Source: Chlamydiota bacterium (GTDB lineage: Bacteria; Chlamydiota; Chlamydiia; Chlamydiales; JAJFMB01). From it: DNA of 6,944 bases. Positions 1 through 4,551 of this stretch are shown piece after piece. Position numbers and translations under genes: made by a program. Under the pieces are notes generated by a model. That model made no database searches, was not told where the DNA came from, and saw only the letters and a program-made list of their open reading frames with translations. The number at the start of each line of letters is the position of its first letter. Within the stretch, counting starts at the first letter, position 1. Location of the stretch: NCBI GenBank assembly GCA_021772355.1, contig JAJFMB010000051.1, positions 1-6,944 on the forward strand. Direction: 5' to 3'.

Positions 1-1
1 C

Positions 2-925
2 TTTTTCGGCTTTCCGGGAAAAATGTCCGGAAGCGTATGGGTGGGGTCGAATCCAACAGTTGTGCGTGAAAGCTTAAGTAAAATGAATCAGGACGCAGGT
101 TTAACGTCTATTGATGGCTACACGCAGGCGACAAAACTTGCCCAGTTCAATATCTCTCCTGAAATCAAGCGTGTGCAGATTGATGCGATTGCGACAAATG
201 ATTTAGGTAACAACGTCGGCACTATTGAAACCATCCAAAAACAGTTTGGGATGTGGAATTCCGCAACAGATGCGAAGGCAACTCTAGGGGAGCTTTCTCC
301 TGATCAATTGCAAAGCTTTGTGACGACATCAGTTCCCGAAGGGGGCTTGGGCTTAAATGTTGGTGCCTATGAAGATGCCTATCACTTCTCTGCGTTAAAT
401 TTTGGTCTCGGGGATAATAGCGATTGGGGATTCTTTTTAGGGAATAAACTTGGTTGTATTGGAGAAACTTCAGGTCTAGCTTGTCTTCTGGGCGCTCTTT
501 TACTTATTTGGACAGGCGTTGGTTCATGGAGAACGATGGTTGCGATGGGTATTGGAGCTTATTTTACAGCCTTGCTATTTCAAATAGGAGCTATGTTCTT
601 AGGCAGCGATGGTGGTGCATGGAATCCGGCAACATTTGCGTTTCCGGCGTATAAGCACTTGTTATTGGGTGGATTGGCATTTGGGCTTGTTTTTATGGTG
701 ACTGACCCGGTTTCATCGGCTGATACGAAGCTTGGAAAATGGCTCTATGGACTTCTTTGCGGTTTTTTAACGATCATCATACGGGTGATGAACCCTGCCT
801 ATCCGGAAGGTGTCATGTTGGCAATCCTGCTAGGTAATGTGTTTGCACCGCTGTTTGATTACTATGCGGCTAAATATCAACGAAAAAAGGGAGTTAAGCG
901 TGTCGGAAGAGTCGCCACAACGTAG
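2..925 (+). CDS. nqrB: Na+-translocating NADH:quinone oxidoreductase subunit B, C-terminal part (5' end cut by window)
   Basis: This is the large membrane subunit of Na+-NQR, which carries a covalently bound FMN and lies on the electron path to ubiquinone. The reading frame is open from the first bases (FFGFPGK precedes the first visible Met at 23), so that Met is internal. About 307 residues are visible; the chlamydial protein is usually about 500 aa, so roughly 200 are missing. Visible landmarks are the flavin-attachment region DGYTQAT (codons 113-133, acceptor Thr at 131-133), the conserved GCIGETS loop (near 455-475), then several membrane helices including TDPVSS (near 701-718) and NPAYPEGVM (near 790-816). 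These belong to the NqrB/RnfD family, and the flavin motif plus the nqrC neighbour favour NqrB. The motif has Gln where the usual one has Gly. The end overlaps the nqrC start by 26 bases, implying co-translation. The family call is secure. Confidence 0.96.
   Translation, partial: FFGFPGKMSGSVWVGSNPTVVRESLSKMNQDAGLTSIDGYTQATKLAQFNISPEIKRVQIDAIATNDLGNNVGTIETIQKQFGMWNSATDAKATLGELSPDQLQSFVTTSVPEGGLGLNVGAYEDAYHFSALNFGLGDNSDWGFFLGNKLGCIGETSGLACLLGALLLIWTGVGSWRTMVAMGIGAYFTALLFQIGAMFLGSDGGAWNPATFAFPAYKHLLLGGLAFGLVFMVTDPVSSADTKLGKWLYGLLCGFLTIIIRVMNPAYPEGVMLAILLGNVFAPLFDYYAAKYQRKKGVKRVGRVATT
887..893 (+). promoter_or_regulatory. Ribosome binding site that sets the GTG start of nqrC
   Basis: AAGGGAG lies inside the 3' end of nqrB, six bases before GTG at 900. 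The frame is also open upstream to an ATG at 837, but that start would add 21 residues read out of frame through nqrB, has no comparable ribosome site, and would put extra sequence before the membrane anchor. The GTG at 900 is therefore preferred. Confidence 0.75.
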
Positions 926-1850
926 TTCACAATCGAACAGTGTACGTACCATTATCTTTATGGTCGTACTTAGTTTTATTTGCGCACTTATCCTTTCTGT
1001 TCTGGCAAGTGTGTTAGCAAAACCGCAAGAAGTTGCAAAAGAATTAGATCGCAGTCGTCAGCTCCTTATTTCGGCAAAAATCTTTGATTACGGCGGCTAT
1101 TTTCTTCTGCCTGGAAAGGACGGGGATTACGTTCCTGCAAAATATGTAAGCCAGGGAATGCTAGAACCTGCATCTAAGCAAGATTTTGCAACCGGAAGCG
1201 ATATTCTCGAAGTGACGGAGTGGCGTTTGCGTCCACTCTTTATCGATAAGAAAGGAAATATCAAAACTGCTGAAGAAGCTAAGATAAATCTCGATGAATA
1301 CATCTCAACGTGGAAAAAAGAGGGGTTTTACAAAGCTCCCGAGATGCTCGTCTATGAGATTTTACCTAATCCCGAACCTGGTGAAACGAAGCAAGACCTC
1401 GATAAGGAGCCCGCAAAGGGATATGTCTTCCCGGTGAATGGATTCGGACTTTGGGATGCTATCTATGGTTATATAGCCGTTCAAACTGATGGCAACACTG
1501 TAATTGGCATAGCCTGGTATGACCAGAAAGAAACGCCGGGATTGGGAGCAAATATTTCCGAGGCGGATTGGCAAAGTTATTTTCCAGGTAAACATATTTT
1601 CCAAGAAAGTCCTGATGGAAAAACCAATTTTAAATCCGCTCCACTCGGAATTACCGTCGTTAAAGGAAAAGTTTCCGAGGTGTATGGAGATAGTCCAAAG
1701 TCAAAAAGTGCTGTCGATGGGATGGCAGGTGCTACTCTAACCGGTAATGGGGTTACCGAAGCGTATCGTGATTCTCTTGGACCTTATCGCCCTTTTTTGA
1801 TAAAAGTGCATCAAGAGTGGGAAGAAGAAAGTAAGGGGGCGTCGAAATGA
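900..1850 (+). CDS. nqrC: Na+-translocating NADH:quinone oxidoreductase subunit C
   Basis: This subunit of Na+-NQR is anchored by one membrane helix and carries a covalent FMN in its periplasmic FMN-binding domain, where it takes part in electron transfer through the complex. With the GTG start the protein is 316 aa, which I recall as the length of Chlamydia NqrC; Vibrio NqrC is about 257. Residues about 15-40 form the hydrophobic anchor. A lineage-specific, charged middle region covers about residues 60-175. The FMN-binding fold follows: GFGLWDAIYGY, then KETPGLGANI (near 1530-1560), then the attachment motif DGMAGATLTG with acceptor Thr279 (codon 1734-1736). The usual motif has Ser or Thr where this has Ala three residues before the acceptor. 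It is translationally coupled on both sides: 26 bases shared with nqrB and an ATGA overlap with nqrD. The identity is secure and the start is well supported. Confidence 0.96.
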   Translation: MSEESPQRSSQSNSVRTIIFMVVLSFICALILSVLASVLAKPQEVAKELDRSRQLLISAKIFDYGGYFLLPGKDGDYVPAKYVSQGMLEPASKQDFATGSDILEVTEWRLRPLFIDKKGNIKTAEEAKINLDEYISTWKKEGFYKAPEMLVYEILPNPEPGETKQDLDKEPAKGYVFPVNGFGLWDAIYGYIAVQTDGNTVIGIAWYDQKETPGLGANISEADWQSYFPGKHIFQESPDGKTNFKSAPLGITVVKGKVSEVYGDSPKSKSAVDGMAGATLTGNGVTEAYRDSLGPYRPFLIKVHQEWEEESKGASK

Positions 1851-2482
1851 GCGGTCAAAAAGTTTCAGCTGCGTCATATTTCACAACACAATTGTGGAGC
1901 AGCAACCAAATTCTCGTTGCGGTATTGGGGATTTGTTCTGCTTTAGGCGTCACGAACCGCTTGTCGGTCTCGCTGACTATGGGAATATCTGTTACCTTTG
2001 TGGTAGCGTTTTCCTCATACTTTGTTTCGCTACTGCGTCATGTCACACCGGACAGTGTACGCATGATCACGCAATTAGCGATTATTTCTGTTTTTGTGAT
2101 CATCATTGACCAACTATTAAAAGCCTATCTGTTTAGCCTATCGAAAGTTTTGAGTGTTTTTGTGGGGTTAATCATCACTAACTGCTTGGTAATGGGACGT
2201 GCTGAAGGGATGGCAAAAAACGTAGCTCCTATTCCCGCCTTTATGGATGGGCTCGGGGCAGGGTTAGGTTATGCTATCGTCATTTGTATTGTCGGAGGTG
2301 TTCGGGAGTTCTTTGGATTTGGACAGTTGTTCGGTTATCAGATTATTCCGCAAGGTTGGTATGCGACTGCTGAATTCCCCAACGCTTATGAAAATTTCTC
2401 TCTAATGGTCAGCCCACCTGCTGCATTTTTTATCATTGGGGCAATGATCGGTATTTTTAATATTTTGCACAAAAAGACATAA
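1847..2482 (+). CDS. nqrD: Na+-translocating NADH:quinone oxidoreductase subunit D
   Basis: NqrD is an integral membrane subunit of Na+-NQR. It pairs with NqrE as an inverted homologue, and the two together hold an intramembrane iron-sulfur centre that passes electrons across the membrane. The protein is 211 aa, matching the family (about 210). It is almost entirely hydrophobic, with about six helices. Cys30 in GICSALGVTN and Cys113 in IITNCLVMGRAEG sit where the two metal-ligand cysteines of Vibrio NqrD are (Cys29, Cys112). Asp88 in IIIDQLLKAY matches the membrane acidic residue linked to Na+ uptake in Vibrio. The start ATG (1847) overlaps the nqrC stop as ATGA and follows AAGGGGG (1833-1839) by seven bases. 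All expected key residues are present. Confidence 0.97.
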   Translation: MSGQKVSAASYFTTQLWSSNQILVAVLGICSALGVTNRLSVSLTMGISVTFVVAFSSYFVSLLRHVTPDSVRMITQLAIISVFVIIIDQLLKAYLFSLSKVLSVFVGLIITNCLVMGRAEGMAKNVAPIPAFMDGLGAGLGYAIVICIVGGVREFFGFGQLFGYQIIPQGWYATAEFPNAYENFSLMVSPPAAFFIIGAMIGIFNILHKKT

Positions 2483-2503
2483 CAACCTCTGGAGCATAAC
2501 ACC

Positions 2504-3235
2504 ATGTGGATGGGAAATTACGAGCCAATCAACCTTTTTGGAATGTTGATTCAAGCAACGTTCATTGAGAACTTTTTGCTCGCCAACTTTTTAGGGATGT
2601 GTACCTATCTCGCTTGTTCTACAAAGCTTAAAACAGCTAATGGACTGGGTGTTGCGGTAGTCTTTGTCTTAACCGTGGCAGGAGTTCTTAACTGGCTTGT
2701 TCATGCGTTTATTACTGGTGAAAATGCCCTCTCTTGGATGAGCGTATTTGGAATCAATGCCAAAGGGGTTAACTTAAACTTCCTTGAGTTTTTGCTCTTT
2801 ATTTCGGTCATTGCAGCTTTTGTGCAAATTCTAGAGATTGTTATCGAACGTTTTTCTCCGGCGCTCTATCTTTCACTTGGCTTGTATCTACCCTTAATAG
2901 CAGTTAACTGCGCTATCTTAGGTGCTTGCCTTTTTGCTGTGACTAGAGACTATCCCTTTGTTCCAAACTTCTTTTATGTATTAGGATCCGGTCTTGGTTG
3001 GTGGCTGGCAATTGCTCTAATGGCCGCAATCCGGGAAAAGCTCGCCGTCGCTAATGTGATCCCAGCCCTTCGTGGAATGGGCATTACATTCATTATGACA
3101 GGTCTTATGTCGATGGCATTCCAAGGCTTTGTCGGCATCCGCCTTGCTAATCCTTCCGGGAACCCTCCCGAAGTTTTCCACGACGAGCCTGTGGCAATTG
3201 TGGAGACCATACCGGAAACAGTTAAGTCCATCTAG
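2504..3235 (+). CDS. nqrE: Na+-translocating NADH:quinone oxidoreductase subunit E
   Basis: NqrE is the second intramembrane subunit and partner of NqrD in the iron-sulfur site of Na+-NQR. The protein is 243 aa with about six helices. Cys33 in FLGMCTYLAC and Cys136 in LIAVNCAILG match the ligand cysteines (Cys26 and Cys120 in Vibrio), and Glu111 in VQILEIV matches the Vibrio acidic residue Glu95. The start at 2504 has GGAG (2491-2494) nine bases upstream; the ATG at 2510 is less well spaced. It follows nqrD by 21 bases. Compared with Vibrio NqrE (about 198 aa) it has a short loop insertion near residues 72-90 and a polar tail of about 30 residues after the last helix. I recall Chlamydia NqrE as similarly long (about 244 aa) and also beginning MW-G. 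No nqrF follows, unlike the standard six-gene operon. Confidence 0.97.
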   Translation: MWMGNYEPINLFGMLIQATFIENFLLANFLGMCTYLACSTKLKTANGLGVAVVFVLTVAGVLNWLVHAFITGENALSWMSVFGINAKGVNLNFLEFLLFISVIAAFVQILEIVIERFSPALYLSLGLYLPLIAVNCAILGACLFAVTRDYPFVPNFFYVLGSGLGWWLAIALMAAIREKLAVANVIPALRGMGITFIMTGLMSMAFQGFVGIRLANPSGNPPEVFHDEPVAIVETIPETVKSI

Positions 3236-3283
3236 TTATCGCCAGAAAGTGTGGAAAAAGTAGTAGACTCACAAGTGTGCTAT

Positions 3284-3669
3284 TTAAACCATATTTGCGG
3301 GGTCAAGAATCGTGCCTGAGGCATCTTCGGGGCTTGCAATTGGGGTTTTGTACCAGAGGTTAAGCTCGGAGTTTAGCCAAGATTCAATGCCGGCAAAGCC
3401 CAACCGTCTTATAAAGTCCCTATCGTAAAGCTTTTTAGTCTGGTTGTGTAGAGTGGTTTTTTTCCGGGTTGGTCGAAATTAATGTCGATCTCTTCATCGT
3501 AGATACTCTTTTTACCCGATTAATCATCGAGTTGACGCTGGTATTTTATTGTTTATGACCGATCAACACCAAACGGTTCGTTATATTGAATAGAACTCTC
3601 TTTTATAAATGAAGCTTGATAGTAGTATAAATAATTGTAATTCGTGTTATTTAGCTTAGACTTCTTCAT
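3284..3669 (-). pseudogene. Decayed minus-strand gene of unknown family (two stops, one frameshift)
   Basis: Read on the minus strand from ATG (3667-3669), one frame runs 38 codons to TAA (3553-3555), then 10 codons to a second TAA (3520-3522), then on through IYDEEIDINFDQPGKK. At a seven-base T run on the plus strand (3457-3463) the plausible reading moves to the next frame. It continues through LYDRDFIRRLGFAGIESWLN and LWYKTPIASPEDASG to a stop at 3284-3286. Adding one base to the T run would join both parts. Restoring that base and the two stops would give a protein of 128 residues (stop codons counted as residues). The two halves are balanced, protein-like compositions rather than random translation, which supports a real ancestor. 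I do not recognise the family. The last 64 codons (3287-3478) are open without interruption. Chance open reading cannot be ruled out without a protein search. Confidence 0.5.
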
Positions 3670-3683
3670 CAAGTGCCTATAAT
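3655..3683 (+). promoter_or_regulatory. Possible promoter of a short plus-strand transcript
   Basis: TATAAT at 3678-3683 is a perfect -10 consensus. The hexamer 17 bases upstream (CTTAGA, 3655-3660) matches TTGACA at only three of six positions. It would drive transcription through the GAGGAG site and tiny ORF to the terminator at 3894-3940. A -10 box can arise by chance in such AT-rich DNA, so support is weak. Confidence 0.25.
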
Positions 3684-3745
3684 TTTTAGTACCTGAAAAA
3701 AAATCATTTTTGATGAAATTTATGTACCTAAATAATTCCGATTTT

Positions 3746-3751
3746 GAGGAG
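3746..3751 (+). promoter_or_regulatory. Strong ribosome-site sequence GAGGAG without an obvious start codon
   Basis: GAGGAG is among the best Shine-Dalgarno matches in the window, yet no ATG, GTG or TTG follows at normal spacing. Seven bases downstream is CTG (3759-3761), opening an 18-codon frame that stops at 3813-3815. The nearest GTG (3770) is 18 bases away. It may be a relic of a lost start or simply chance. Confidence 0.2.
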
Positions 3752-3829
3752 AATTAAGCTGAAGCAAAAGTGTTCGAGCACTGTAGCTCGGAGCGGGTTG
3801 CTGGCCTTATTGTAGATATAGGTAACACT

Positions 3830-3877
3830 ATGGCAACAAAAAAAGATAAGCCGAAAAAGCCCCCTGTGAAGAAGTAA
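3830..3877 (+). CDS. Possible 15-residue lysine/proline-rich peptide
   Basis: ATG at 3830 opens a 15-codon frame, MATKKDKPKKPPVKK, with seven Lys and three Pro and no acidic residue except one Asp. TAGG (3819-3822) stands seven bases before the ATG, a weak ribosome site. The ORF ends 16 bases before a hairpin terminator, which suggests that the region is transcribed. The same frame is open upstream to TAA at 3755, so a GTG start at 3770 would give 35 residues. The composition recalls the basic tails of chlamydial histone-like proteins, but this length gives no basis for homology. It could equally be the tail of a lost gene or non-coding. Confidence 0.25.
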   Translation: MATKKDKPKKPPVKK

Positions 3878-3893
3878 TTCTCACTTCATTTAA

Positions 3894-3940
3894 GGCCGGT
3901 GAGATTCTCTCGCCGGTTAGCTCATTTTATCCCTTTTTTT
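3894..3940 (+). terminator. Probable Rho-independent terminator
   Basis: An 11-bp stem (3894-3904 with 3908-3918; three G-U pairs, the rest perfect) closes on the loop TTC. A T-rich stretch follows, with TTTTAT at 3925-3930 and seven T at 3934-3940. The T run is not directly against the stem, so strength is uncertain. Orientation is plus-strand. It would end either the small unit just upstream or a long read-through from nqrE, and it insulates the gene beginning at 3958. Confidence 0.6.
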
Positions 3941-3957
3941 CTAACTCTAAACATGAA

Positions 3958-4551
3958 ATGATATACCCACTAATTATGGGGTATATGATGTTTGGCGTTA
4001 CTGAGTGTTTTGTGATTGGCAGTAAAGAAAGACCGGATCTTGTCCTGTTGTACGGAAAAAACGATGTAAGCGGCTCTCAAGAGTTTAGACGAGTTGTGCG
4101 ACACCCTTTGAATGAATGTGGCTTAGTCCCTGGATTAAGTACTCTTAGTGGTTTTACGCGCGCAACGATGAGCTCAGTGCATGCTGTGTCTCACAGCGTA
4201 ATGGGAGCTTTGGCGGTGGAGGTTGAGGAACGAGAGCGTCATAGGGCGGAAGCTTATTTGGGGGTCAAGAATGTAAAAAGAGGATTTTGGGAAATGCTCC
4301 CTTTTTACGGAAACCAAAAGATGCACGATTTAGATGAGGAAAGGGCCGAGTTAATGAATAATGCTGCATTGAGAGGAGATGTTTTAGGCAAAGTGGTGTT
4401 ATTTGGTGATGAAGGTTTGATAGCGGAAAAGCCCTATGATGAGTTTATGCAACGTGGAGAGTATAAGCGGTATATTGGGCAGTGTTTTTCTTTAAGGAGC
4501 GGCTTGACTCCTATTATTACTTTTATGCAACCAGATAAGAAAAATGTCTAA
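3958..4551 (+). CDS. Hypothetical protein, 197 aa, unrecognised family
   Basis: I do not recognise this protein. From the first ATG it has 197 residues. Residues 1-21 are hydrophobic without a clear signal-peptide charge pattern. A Gly/Ser/Pro-containing, weakly hydrophobic stretch (about 55-87, with PGLSTLSG at 58-65) leads into a charged helix-like segment (about 88-98). The C-terminal half is soluble-looking and mixed-charge. Glycine- and serine-bearing hydrophobic stretches of this sort occur in lineage-restricted chlamydial proteins, but that is an impression, not a match. The start is uncertain: ATG 3958 has no ribosome site, whereas ATG 3988 follows GGGG (3978-3981) by six bases and would remove ten residues, leaving 187. 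The gene sits alone between a terminator and a convergent pump gene, so it is probably monocistronic. It shares its last four bases with the RND gene. Length and an uninterrupted frame favour a real gene. Confidence 0.65.
   Translation: MIYPLIMGYMMFGVTECFVIGSKERPDLVLLYGKNDVSGSQEFRRVVRHPLNECGLVPGLSTLSGFTRATMSSVHAVSHSVMGALAVEVEERERHRAEAYLGVKNVKRGFWEMLPFYGNQKMHDLDEERAELMNNAALRGDVLGKVVLFGDEGLIAEKPYDEFMQRGEYKRYIGQCFSLRSGLTPIITFMQPDKKNV

Larger units (their letters stand above)
3236..3957. other. Gene-poor interval between nqrE and the next gene
   Basis: These 722 bases contain no intact conventional gene on either strand. The left half matches a broken minus-strand reading frame (3284-3669). The middle (about 3590-3740) is AT-rich. 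The right part holds a possible short plus-strand unit: a -10-like box, a strong unpaired ribosome-site sequence, a tiny basic ORF and a terminator. No tRNA or rRNA is apparent, nor any clear inverted repeat of an insertion sequence. The interval reads like a gene-decay zone at the end of the nqr operon. Confidence 0.6.

Noticed and set aside
837..899. Upstream ATG extension of nqrC
   Set aside because: It would add 21 residues overlapping nqrB out of frame, and there is no ribosome site before it. The GTG at 900 has AAGGGAG at good spacing and gives the chlamydial length.
1742..1758. Hairpin CGGTAA/TTACCG in nqrC
   Set aside because: It falls inside the conserved flavin-site coding segment (TGNGVTE) with no T run after it, so codon constraint explains it.
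2974..3231. 85-codon minus-strand ORF opposite nqrE
   Set aside because: It is a shadow of the nqrE coding frame with no ribosome site and no recognisable sequence features.
3270..3279. CACAAGTGTG as a terminator after nqrE
   Set aside because: The stem is only three to four pairs with a very short loop, and no T run follows.
3532..3560. TTGACG as a -35 promoter element
   Set aside because: No acceptable -10 box lies 16-18 bases downstream, and the hexamer falls inside the decayed minus-strand frame.
3236..3957. CRISPR array, tRNA or insertion-sequence ends in the gene-poor interval
   Set aside because: No regularly spaced direct repeats, no cloverleaf-compatible segment and no paired terminal inverted repeats were seen by eye.
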